Origin: Elmis aenea
Taxonomy: Eukaryota > Arthropoda > Insecta > Coleoptera > Elmidae
DNA length: 64,000 nucleotides
Assembly: GCA_947652605.1 (NCBI GenBank)
Contig: OX393577.1
Coordinates: 24,679,466 to 24,743,465 of the forward strand
Direction: 5' to 3'
The notes below the pieces were generated by a model that had not been told where the DNA came from, searched no databases, and was given only the letters and a program-made list of their open reading frames with translations. Positions 1 through 9,458 of the stretch are shown here, piece after piece (the first letter of the stretch is position 1; each line of letters begins with the position of its first letter). Made by a program: the position numbers and the translations under genes.

Positions 1-354
1 TACATGATTGATAAGCCCTTGAAATTCTCTGCTACATGAAATAATTTATATTATTCATGTAAAAAACTTTTTTGATGGTAAAAGCAAACATAAGACCATA
101 AGAGCAAGCAAAGTAGCCCGGGAAACGATTTCTAAAGGACAGAAACTAATAAAAAGCAATTAGTAACTTTTGGTATACTACCAGAAACGAAAAAACTGTA
201 CAACGATATCACACAAAAACATAAATGAAATAAAATTATAACAAATTTTTGTGTCCAACTTTACAATAAAAAGTTAAAGAAATAAGTTTATTTTTTAGTT
301 TATTTACTCTACTTTTTAATTTAATTTATGTTTGTGTTCAGTGCCGTATGGCGA
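1..354. other. AT-rich stretch, nothing recognised
   Basis: No open frame with family resemblance and no clear repeat boundary was seen here. Bases 347-354 are the left target duplication of the hAT miniature that follows. Confidence 0.5.
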
Positions 355-686
355 TAGGGGTGGGCGATATATCGATAAATATCGATATAATTTTGATATC
401 GATATATTGATATCCGACATTCCGATATATCGATATTTTAAGGGCGAGATTTTTTTTTTAAATTTTAGGTCACCAGTCTCTTTTTTCACTTTTTTACCGA
501 CTTTTTTAGCTAAATTTCGATATGTCGATATATCGATATTCCGATATATCGATATTCCGATATATCGATATAATTTCGATATCGATATTCGATATCGATA
601 TTCGATATCGATATTCGATATCGATATTCGATATCGATATTCGATATCGATATTCGATATCGAAATTTGGATATCGCCCACCCCTA
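355..686. mobile_element. hAT-type miniature element with a GATATC satellite core
   Basis: A 332-bp element with inverted ends TAGGGGTGGGCGATAT and ATATCGCCCACCCCTA. It is flanked by near-identical 8-bp direct repeats (tatggcga at 347-354, catggcga at 687-694), which is the target-site size of hAT transposons. Most of the interior (about 365-665) is a short-period array of TCGATATC/CGATATAT units, so both strands read as pseudo-ORFs of RYRYSIS-type repeats. These are not proteins. The ends and target size are seen directly; the hAT assignment follows from them. Confidence 0.8.
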
Positions 687-1593
687 CATGGCGAAAGAGG
701 CGCGCGCCACTAGCGCAACCAGGTTAGGAGCGCAAAACGTAATAAATAAATAGGTATAAAAGTCCGCTATTTTATATTGTATTATTAAATTTCGGCAAAA
801 CGTCGCTTTAAACATACAAAACACAGCGGAAATTCGCTAGATTATGCCGCTAGATGATCTCAACAACGATGCATAACAGAACAGACCTGGCATTAAAATA
901 TAATAGCGACTTTAGATGCTCCAGAATTTGTATATAAAATTGAGAGTTGCAAATATCAAGCTATGAAAGTTTTTAAAAATTTAGACGATATGGATGCTTT
1001 TCAAATCTTGCAAAAAAAATACGAATCTCATTACATAACACGTAGGTATCCAAATCTAGACATAGCATTCAGGATTTTTATTACAATACCTGTAGCAACA
1101 GCTTCCTGCGAACATTCGTTTCGCAAATTTAAAAGGCAAGAGTGTTTGACAAACAGTAAATTATATAATTATATATACAGGCATGCGCAAAAGTGTGGAA
1201 ACAGACAAATATCTAGAATACTATTGTAGATATGACAATGAAATTTTGTATCTGAGCGTTATGATATTTATCGGGTTCGATGAAAATATTAAGGTTGCAA
1301 TACAACTTCCGGTTCAACCGGAAACTGACTCAAACTTTGAAATTTTATGTAGAACACTGTATGTTTTTACATTGGATTCCTCTTAAAATTTACTTAAAAA
1401 AATGTATGGTTATATGGGCCTAGAGTCAACGGTTTTCGTAAAATTTACATTTTTATGAAAATTTTAAGCGATACAGCACTTTCATTTTTTTAACATTTAA
1501 GTTATTTAAAAAGGCAGGAGAATTTCGTTTAAAAATTAGATTAACAATAGATTAATTAACAATTGGCGCTAGCTACATGTGTAAAATACTATA

Positions 1594-2590
1594 CAGGGTG
1601 TTTTTTACGCTTGGTCAAACTCGTGAAACTTTAAACATCGTTAACTCAATTTTCTTAAATATAACACACTATTTGTTTTTACTTAGTCTTGTAGAAAATT
1701 TGATTGTCTTTCAAAAACATTAACCATATTTTATACCTAAAACTGATATTTTACGAGATATCGCGTTTTTATTGTAAATTATTAGGGCAACGTAATTTTT
1801 CGGGTAGGCTATGAAGGTAGACAACGATAATTTTAAAACAGTTGATAGATAAAAACAAGAAAGTTATAATATTATCTTTTTCTTTCAAATTTTCGACATT
1901 TTTTATAATTTAGATATAATTTTACCAATCTTACGTATAGAGGTTTCTTATCGGGGCCACAATATTTGTCATATAATTTATTTTGATCATTTGTTAAGTC
2001 TTAAAAACCGATTGATAATATATTAAGTATGCGTAGCCGTAAAAGAACGCTGATTAAACAAAAGTCACTGTTCACTGAACAGTCGTATGTTTAAATTTTA
2101 AAAAACCATTGGGGTTGAAACCGTTTCCGGTTAAACCGAAAATTCTACTGTAGAAACACAAAAAAAAATAGTTTATAGGATTTAGTAATTGTCCCATCAC
2201 ACTAGTCCAATGAATAATGCATAATTTTAAGAAACCTCGATTTATACGTAAATTCGGTAAAATTACATCTACATTATTAGAAATGTCGAAAATAAGTGAG
2301 GAAAAGATAATAATATTATAACTATCCTGTTTTTACCTTCAATTGTTTCAAAATTACCGCTGTCTACGTTCATAGCCTACTCGGTAATATTACGTTGCCC
2401 AAATAATTTACAATAAAATCGCGAAATCTCAAAAAATATTAGTTTTAGTTATGAAACACGGTGAGTGTTTTTAAAAGACAATAAAATTTTCTACAAGATT
2501 ATGTAAAAACAAATAGTGTGTTATATTCAAGAATATCTAGTTATCGATGTTTAAAGTTTCACAAGTTTGACCAAGCGAAAAAACCCACTG
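1594..2590. mobile_element. TA-flanked palindrome starting CAGGGTG, nested in the larger palindrome
   Basis: Left end CAGGGTGTTTTTTACGCTTGG is mirrored at about 2570-2590. Inverted matching can be followed through the shared stretches around CACACTATTTGTTTTTAC (about 1664) and its complement (about 2500), then inward to about 2030/2160. TA lies outside both ends. It sits where the outer palindrome's two arms meet, so it inserted into the loop of the older element. No coding potential. Confidence 0.7.
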
Positions 2591-2977
2591 TGTAATATTT
2601 TTAAAATGTTGCTAGCGCAAAGTGTTAATTAATCTATTATCAATCCAATTTTTAAACGAAATTCTTCTGCCTTTTTAAATGACTTAAAGGTTTAAAAAAT
2701 TTGAAAGTGCTGCACCGCTCAAAATTTTCATAAAAATGTAAATTTTACGTAAACGATTGACTTTAGGCCCATACAACCTTATACATAATTTAAGGTAAAT
2801 TTTAAAAGGAATCCAAAAATGTAAAAATATACAGAGTGTTCTACATAAATTTTCAAAGTCTGAGTTCGTTTCCGGTTGAACCGGAAGTCGTATTGCAACC
2901 TTAATATTTTCATCGAATCCCAAAAATAACATAACGTTCAGATACAAAATGTCATTTTTATACATGCAATTCTAGAT

Positions 2978-3174
2978 ATATAGTCTGTACGGCCAGTGAT
3001 GAGGTCTAAAGGATTAGGGCAGTAAGGCGGCAACTAAATACATACATGCATTCTGTCTTTTTCTGTGTCATCGAGTTCTAAGCACACAAACACGAAACAT
3101 ACCGCTTACGTACTTAAATTTATGCATTAGTTAGTTAATCCGATAGACCTCATCACTGGCCGAATAGACTATAT
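2978..3174. mobile_element. small inverted-repeat element (MITE)
   Basis: About 30-bp terminal inverted repeats: ATATAGTCTGTACGGCCAGT onward on the left, and the reverse complement ATATAGTCTATTCGGCCAGT on the right, both continuing into GATGAGGTCTA. The interior is about 130 bp and non-coding. It interrupts the right arm of the 2-kb palindrome, whose left arm lacks it, so it is the younger insertion. Confidence 0.75.
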
Positions 3175-3386
3175 GTGTCTGTTTCCATACTTTTGAGCAA
3201 CCTTGTATAATAGATGTTTGCAAATGAAAAAGCTAGAAAAATTGCTTTATAAAATATGCTGAACATATTTACGCTTTTATTATATTATTTTATATTATAC
3301 CTGTAGTGCATTTCTTTAATTTATTTGCCATTAAATTGAATAAACATTTGTTCTTATTTAATAGATTATCTATCTTTCTTTTTCTA

Positions 3387-3480
3387 TACAGGGTGTGTGA
3401 AAATTGGCGGAAGCGCTACACGTGACGATGTTCTTCGTAAAATTTCAAGTCGAAAATCTTGATGTGGTTTTTGTTTTGAT
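3387..3480 (+). repeat. solo end of the 545-bp palindrome family
   Basis: The sequence CAGGGTGTGTGAAAATTGGC and the following AAGCGCTACACGTG..GATGTTCTTCGTAAAAT closely match the left end of the palindrome at 61511-62055. No mirrored right end was found nearby. A decayed reading frame follows at about 3487-3560 with an in-frame stop and no recognised family. Confidence 0.6.
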
Positions 3481-3922
3481 TGATAATGGGGAAATTAACG
3501 GAGCAATAGCAAGCAGCATTAGTAGAAATGTTTAGGGAGAATAGTCAATTATTAAGTGGCAAATTTTCACATAATTTTACATTATAACGATGTCCAAAAG
3601 CAATGAAGTGTAATTGCTACAAATTTAAATATTTATTAAAATATATAGGTACTTATTTGGTTGCATGATTTCCTTTAACGTGACCAAGAAGTTTATTTGT
3701 TGATTTGGTTAAGTTAAAGAAATATTTACCATTATTTGAATGACTAAACACACTTTTTATTATGAAATTTATAACCTAATATTATTTTATTTAATTCATA
3801 AGAATGATAATGGATTTATATACAATATAATAATGCATAGCTAATTACAACTTAATTAACTGCCTGAGATATACTATTTTACGAGACTGTATGGCAAATG
3901 TTTATAAATTCAATATATGTAA

Positions 3923-4182
3923 TCTATATATATAAAAGAGCTCGTTTGTTTGTTTGTGTGTTTGTTTGTTCGCTATAGAATCCTAGGTCCGTTGACCGAT
4001 CGGGACCAAATTTTGCACAGTTACTATTTAGGACCCAACGGATCAAACGCCGTATAAATAACGGCCGGAAATGCCCGGGAACGACCGGAAACGTCCGCCG
4101 GGTGCGAGCGCGGAGCGCGAGTAGTCTGCGATTGATAAAAGATAATTGTAATCACCCGTGCAACGCCGGGTAAATCGCCTAG
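3923..4182 (+). mobile_element. short non-autonomous Helitron
   Basis: The 5' end is TCTATATATATAAAAGAGCT, preceded by A. The 3' end is CTAG, followed by T. About ten bases before the 3' end lies a short hairpin, ACCCG-TGCAACGC-CGGGT. TC at the start, a hairpin then CTRR at the end, and insertion between A and T are the Helitron hallmarks. At 260 bp it is far too small to carry Rep/helicase. The GC-rich reverse-strand ORF across 4024-4377 is a chance frame. Confidence 0.75.
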
Positions 4183-4689
4183 TCCATAATAAAAGAAAAC
4201 ACAACAACTCCGCAACATACGATTTGGGTGCAAAGCGAGCGGTATTTGCCAAAGGGAGTGGGTATACATAGGGTACCTTAATAAACAGGGTATGGACAGC
4301 CAAGAACAAGTTTCTATTGGCTGAGGTGTATATACGGTCGAGTTTCGCTTGCCGCTAGGCTGAGCTCCAGATTTCAAATAATTAGTATGGAGCGCATAGG
4401 AAAATATTCATATTTTATTTTTTTCTTGCGTGTTCAGAGTGTTTAAGTGTGTTCTAAGACTTTAAAAGACATTAGTGATAGTTGTGTAAGTTATTACCAT
4501 ACGTAAATTTCATAAGTTAAGTTAAATACAATTATTTTTTTAATTTTTAAGAAAATGTGCGATATATTATTGGTCTACATCGAACTTAATAGCAATGATT
4601 GAGATTAATAATGTAATTTTGTGATAAAACATGAAATTAAATTGATGAATCTATACTTTTCAGTTGCTCATTGGACATTAAAAAATACG

Positions 4690-4975
4690 TTTTTGTGCGA
4701 TCGTACTAGAAACAGCTGTTTGACGGACGCGTTAGCAACCATAAAGTACTGCATTACCGGCCCTATCCTTAGCAACGGCCGTAAAAGTTACTTTTCAGGC
4801 CGTTACCCTTAGCAACGGCCGAAAAAGTAACTTTTACGGCCGTTGCTAAGGAGAGGGCCGGTAATGCAGTACATACGCCGTCATCTGTCAGTGACAGAAT
4901 GTCACGTAGTGTCTAACCTATAATTTTGAAAATTACTAAAAATTTAAATTGTTTTTAATCCGATCGCACAAAAAA
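4690..4975. mobile_element. foldback element with a long hairpin
   Basis: An outer inverted pair (TTTTGTGCGATCG near 4691 and CGATCGCACAAAA near 4961) surrounds a 125-bp near-perfect hairpin at 4747-4871, with arms reading TACTGCATTACCGGCCC...AGCAACGGCCGTAAAAGTTA. The hairpin contains a GGCCG.AAAAGTTAC motif four times in alternating orientation, resembling the terminal repeats of the P-like element next door. No coding sequence. The ORF at 4621-4812 merely runs into the hairpin. Confidence 0.7.
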
Positions 4976-4980
4976 TGTAA

Positions 4981-5574
4981 AGACTGTTTTATAGTATACT
5001 ATTTTTTCGTTTAAGAAAATCGTATACGATTTTTGATACAAAAATTTCGTTCAAGAATTTATCATGGAAAATATGAACTTCTTACACTGTACTATTTTTT
5101 GGTACGAAAACCCCAATATATTTTGGTTACTTTTTAGTAACTTTTATCATATTTTGTTGGCACCTTGAGTAACCATGTCAAATGTTCAATTAAAACACAA
5201 CAGAAAGCGAATTATTTTCAAATTTAACGTATATTTAACGCTTGTTCCATTCTACATATTTATTCCTACAAAATAAATTGTGAGGGATATAACGGTAATA
5301 AGTAGTATTTAACATCGTTTGAGTGTTTCAGTTAACCTAACCTACAAATGACTTGCGGTCAGATTGTAGTAGACCGTGGGTCAGATACAGTTGCAGTAGA
5401 ATACGCATGCGCCCATGCCAAAGAACACGCCCATTCTAAAATAGGACGCATTTAGAGCATGCAGTAATTTCGTACGAATTTTTGGTTCAAGATTTGTAAT
5501 TTCTGATTGACACCGTACTAGAAAATCGTATACGATTTTCTTAAACGAAAAAATAGTGTAGTATAAAACAGACT
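4981..5574. mobile_element. MITE with about 50-bp terminal inverted repeats
   Basis: The left end, AGACTGTTTTATAGTATACT then TTTTTTCGTTTAAGAAAATCGTATACGAT, is mirrored at 5521-5574 with few mismatches. The interior is about 490 bp, AT-rich and non-coding. A reverse-strand ORF at 5381-5635 crosses the right end and is not credible. Confidence 0.75.
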
Positions 5575-5775
5575 TAATATGCACCTCGGCCAAAACGTAC
5601 TTTTTCGGCCTTGCCTGTTTGCTGGCCTCGACCATAGAACATATACTTAAAATAGAATAGCCACTCTACGTAATATTTTGTTACCATTATGAACGCCATC
5701 TGGTGAGATCTGCTCCCGAATTTTATTTAAATGCGGGAAATTTGAATGTTTAATTAAAAATACACCATTTGAATT

Positions 5776-5890
5776 TTAATGTACATATTCTTATCAAGTA
5801 AAATTAAATAACTATTCATAGATAATGAAAACGTTTTTCATAATCTATGAATAGTTATTTAATTTTACTTGATAAGAATATGTACATTAA
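5776..5890. repeat. perfect 48-bp hairpin
   Basis: Arms 5776-5823 and 5843-5890 are exact reverse complements (TTAATGTACATATTCTTATC onward), separated by a 19-base spacer AATGAAAACGTTTTTCATA that is itself palindromic. It lies inside the P-like element, just downstream of the THAP gene's stop codon. It could be a nested foldback insertion or a terminator or processing structure. Confidence 0.9.
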
Positions 5891-5955
5891 ATTAAATTGC
5901 AATATATTAATGTTAATTTTTAAAAAAAGGCAAATAAAAAATAAATATAATTTTA

Positions 5956-7301
5956 TTATCTATATTTACAACGTTTTATATAAACGGAATAACAAAAAAA
6001 ACAATTCATTCCTGTAGTGACTGGAATGCTGGTCAACAGTCTCATTATCGTTCTCTTTGATGGAAGAAAAAATAATTTGGATAAAAATCGGTATCCAGCA
6101 CCAGAATGTTTGTACAAAGCTAACGACATTAATTTTTCGTCCAACGTATAACGTCGACCTTTGGCACTGGTGGGTTTACGACGTAGCTGGTTTATACAAA
6201 AATTTAGGGCCTCAGGTCGCAACCCCGTGTTTATAATTTGTATTTGCTTCTGCGCGTCAATTGATCTCTTTTTAAAAGCCTGTTTTCTCTGACGATAAAT
6301 ACAGCTCAAATGTTTATAATTTTTAGCCTTTTCATACAATTTCTTTGCTTTTGGTGTTAGTTCAAGTATCCGCTTAACATTAACAGATTTCAGTAGGGAT
6401 TCTAAAAAAAAAATTTTGAATAATCAATAGTGTTTTTATTAAACAACAATTACTCAAAACATATATTTTACAGAAACCAGTTTCATATAATTATGTTCAT
6501 ATTGTAGTGTAAAGTAGGGTATATTGTACCGGTTTTTTGTAAATTGAAAAATGAGTCTATTACCCGGCGATTCTAATAACCGATATCATAAATATGTAAT
6601 CTGTAAGTGGAAAAAAAACACAAGAATATCTTAAATGTGTCTAAAACGCGGCGGATTTTAATATCCAGTGAACACAATATCCGGCAAATACTGTAATTGC
6701 AGAAATAAGTCAGTGGTACGATTTACCCGGCAGTACGATTTCACTTACTTTTCCCTAAGTAATACTTACTTTTGGGAGTTGATGCTGTAAAAGTCGAAAC
6801 TTGCTGGACTAATTCAGGTATATCTGAAAATGTTTCATAATATTAAATATTAGCAATAAATGGTAGTTGTAATTAGGTATGTTATTTGTAAAGTAAAACA
6901 AAATTACCTTCATATGTTGGAATAAAAGCATTCGGTAATTTAGAAGTAGAGGGTCCACTTTCTTGTAGTATATCGCTGATATCTTGACAAAAACGTTTAT
7001 TAATATTAGATGACAATTTATAAGCATTTATTTGTTATTTACCTGTTATACTCGGTAGTGATTGTGATGGCACAGATGTTTTCTTAATGTACATATTTGT
7101 TGTTCTATCTTCAATGCCAAAATGCTGATGGCACACACGGTGAGATTTATATACTAAATTTGGATCTAATTGAAGAAGTTTTGGGTTAGAACATGCACGG
7201 ATCCATTGATCAAATCTGTGTTTATCTTTGTCTGGATTAGGAAACTGATGTCTTGGAGAATCCCTATCACGGCATCCCAAAACAGCACAATACTTCACCA
7301 T
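5956..7301 (-). CDS. THAP-domain protein, truncated P-element/THAP9-like transposase (4 exons)
   Basis: Exons by hand: 7301-7043, 6982-6908, 6823-6770, 6401-5956. All have GT-AG introns and matching phases, giving 277 aa with no internal stop. Residues 1-85 are a THAP zinc finger: Cys5, Cys10, Trp33, then Cys57-x2-His60 in VCHQHF. A linker follows. The last exon has a basic stretch (about residues 130-190) and a helix-turn-helix-like segment RYTLDEKLMSLALYKHSG...FLSKLFFLPSKRTIMRLL, typical of the region after the THAP domain in THAP9/P transposases. The protein stops soon after, with no RNase-H-like catalytic domain. By analogy with truncated P repressors such as KP, it could bind element ends without cutting; that is inference. 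The intact multi-exon frame argues against random decay. Confidence 0.7.
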
Positions 7302-7732
7302 ATTACTAAAGTTTAAAAAAAAACCTGTAGATTAATGTCACTGTCCAAAGTTGTGTTAGACAATTGAGTTAAATAACAATTACAACTTACCTTCAAAGAG
7401 CTTGGAAATGTTTATACTTAAAGTTTTTTATTAACACAAACTTAAAAACTATTATAAAGTCAAAAATATTAACACACGAAAATACAAACAATGCACGACT
7501 GTTAGTATATGTTCTATGCACAACCGTTACTTTCGCTTACAAGAACGGGAATGACGTTAGTGACGTTATCAGACGTTATCGGCTAGAAATAAAGATACTA
7601 GCGCCATCTATTGAGATCTGCTCCGCTGTTTTAAGCAATAACAGTCGAGCCCATATGAGTGCTCAGGCCATGGCCTCGACTACGTCTCGGCCAGCAAACC
7701 AGACGCGGCCGAAAAAGTTACACTTTTTGGCC

Positions 7733-9458
7733 TTGATACATAAATAACTATTATCGTGACGTCTTGTCTTTTATTCCTTACATGCCTACACCCATGATAC
7801 ACGCCATGATACACGGCGTGTATCATGGGTTGCATGCCTACCATGGAAATACGCGCTCCGTAGATGTTTTTTAAACATTAATAGCTAATACCAATTGTTA
7901 ATACTTCATTTTACTCATTTTTTAATTGCTATACTTATTATTGCATCTATTTCTGCACGCCAATTGAGTTTTTACCTACAAACTTCGTTTAAAAATTGAG
8001 TTATTAAAAGAAATCCTATATAATCCCATAGCGGCTATTAGAAATTTGGAGGGTTTGTGAAGCGTGGCCATACCCTGTTATATAGAGGTACCCTAGGTAT
8101 ACCCACTCGTGTTCAACGCGAATGGAGCGCATGCGAGAGGAGACGTTGGGAATACGATTGTCAGCGGTTTGTGCATCCCTCGCGTTCAACGGTAGCGATA
8201 TCGCTGAACAGGAGGAGTTGAGAATACCGGCCCTGGTAGCCCGTGAGGCTATGTCAAGGCGCCTGCGAGCAGAAGTTATACTTACAGATTTCTTATTTAA
8301 AAACCTTCATATACGAACATTTCCCTCAATTAAAAAAATGACAGAAGGCAGTGATCAAAATTATCAGCCAAAAAGGCGTTTTCAGGATCTAAAGGCAAAT
8401 CAATCACTATTATTATTTTTGGTATTTTGACATAAGCTTCACTTATGCAAAAATTTACGTTCGTCGATAATCCAGAAATTGTAATTATAGTTTTATGGAA
8501 TGACATCCAACTAAAAGCTATTGGAAATGATGGTTTTGGGCAACCAACAGGCCCCGTCATATATCAGAATCTTATCAAATAAGGTCTTACCGATAAACAT
8601 TTTATTGATTGCTTGAAAAAAGCAATATCTCTTTTCGAACTAGATTTTAAAACACTATCAGAAAATATACGGCAGCAAGTCTCACATAAATTACAAATAT
8701 ATTGAAAATGTATTCATTAAAATTTTTCTGTTAAAAATGCCTTCTTTTTAAATTTTGTTGTTTTTGCTATTAAGGGAGAGGGTGAATAACTGCGATTAAG
8801 TAGCCCTCAAAAATTTTGAAGTAGCTAAAGTAGCCCCCAGTCTTAAAAAGGTTGGACTGGACGTCACTGCTCTACACATACATTTTTGGAAATTGAATCA
8901 GAATATACGTACTAAATGTCAAAATAACGTAAGACTTTTAAGTTTTATACAGGCCTTAGCACAAACAATAATAAATTACATTGCTTTTAAAAAAATCGGT
9001 GCCTTTCTTAACATTTTCATTTCGTAACAGTAAGAGCAAATTTTACAGTACAAACTGTTATTAAATTATTGTAGAAACATGTAATTGTACAGGAGAACAG
9101 GAGTACAAACTTCCTACATAATTTTCATCTCCTTTTAAAAAATAAACATTCTAGTAACAGTTAAATCGGTTATTTTATACAACAAAAATATGTTTTTGCT
9201 ACACTAAGCTTATGTTCGTTAAATTCCATTTATTACACCACCATATTACATCACCATCTTACATAATATTGACATGTTTAACAGGCATAATTATAATAAA
9301 TACGGACAAACTACAGATTCGCATTAAAATTACACCATTTTGCTGTTTTAACTTTGTGAACTTAACAACAATTTGATGTATCTATAATATTGAGGAAATT
9401 GATACATGGACCTTCATAATAGAAAACTGTATAACATTTCATACATATTATTCGTTCA
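7733..9458. other. repeat-derived and unassigned sequence
   Basis: A small hairpin (CCCATGATACACGCC at 7791, mirrored at 7815-7829) and the right copy of the 42-bp inverted repeat (8066-8108) lie here. An open frame at 8122-8430 (+) encodes a 102-aa peptide with no family I recognise and a base composition unlike the flanks. The sequence around 8810-8870 (AGTAGCCC..., GGTTGGACTGGACGTCACTGC) has the look of a worn hAT end. 8900-9458 is AT-rich and probably contains the 3' untranslated region of the next gene. Confidence 0.35.

Larger units (their letters stand above)
1174..3209. mobile_element. 2-kb nested palindromic (foldback) element
   Basis: Bases 1174-1590 are matched in reverse complement by 2595-3209. 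Ends are TATACAGGCATGCGCAAAAG on the left and, in reverse complement, TATACAAGGTTGCTCAAAAG on the right. The arms share a CCGGTT.AACCGGAA motif (about 1310-1322 and 2870-2884) with palindromes in the ecdysoneless intron. The centre holds a second palindrome (1594-2590) and the right arm holds a small inverted-repeat element (2978-3174). Ends starting at TA suggest a TA-targeting (mariner-like) element; this is inference, and no transposase is present. ORFs at 1183-1386 and 2684-2965 are the two arms read through and are not genes. Confidence 0.75.
963..3252 (+). pseudogene. hAT transposase C-terminal (dimerisation) fragment, split by a palindromic insertion
   Basis: Bases 963-1173 encode a recognisable hAT C-terminal dimerisation region: YPNLDIAFRIF, then IPVATASCEHSFRKFK, matching the family pattern YPNL..(8-10)..IPvs.asaErsFS.lk. 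The frame is interrupted near 1174 by a 2-kb palindrome. Just past it, at 3214-3252, the frame MFANEKARKIAL-stop resembles the FA..KARK tail that ends hAT transposases. Residues between the two parts are missing or diverged, and no N-terminal zinc finger or catalytic core lies upstream. It is a dead relic of a ZMYM/hAT-like transposase. Confidence 0.75.
5588..7732. mobile_element. P-element-like transposon carrying a THAP protein gene
   Basis: The ends are inverted repeats: GGCCAAAACGTACTTTTTCG on the left and, in reverse complement, GGCCAAAAAGTGTAACTTTT then TCGG on the right. Both continue into a GTTTGCTGGCC block and a CTCGAC..GG block. Between them lies a reverse-strand, four-exon gene for a THAP plus helix-turn-helix protein, the DNA-binding half of a P-element/THAP9-type transposase. 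A perfect 48-bp hairpin lies downstream of that gene at 5776-5890. No 8-bp target duplication was recognised. The element is internally deleted relative to a full P-like transposon, which needs the RNase-H-like core. Confidence 0.7.
4256..8108. repeat. widely spaced 42-bp inverted repeat
   Basis: Bases 4256-4297 (GAGTGGGTATACATAGGGTA...) are repeated in reverse complement at 8066-8108 with about five mismatches. The pair brackets the foldback elements and the P-like element. It could be the ends of an old composite element into which the others inserted, or two independent copies of one family. No target duplication was found. Confidence 0.5.

Noticed and set aside
316..727. Long ORFs on both strands made of RYRYSIS-type repeats
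   Set aside because: They are translations of the GATATC array inside a hAT miniature.
4024..4377. 117-aa minus-strand ORF, GC-richer than the surroundings
   Set aside because: Overlaps the Helitron end and an inverted repeat; composition explained by the repeats.
8122..8430. 102-aa plus-strand ORF
   Set aside because: No recognised family, no splice partner, lies in repeat debris; kept only as a note.
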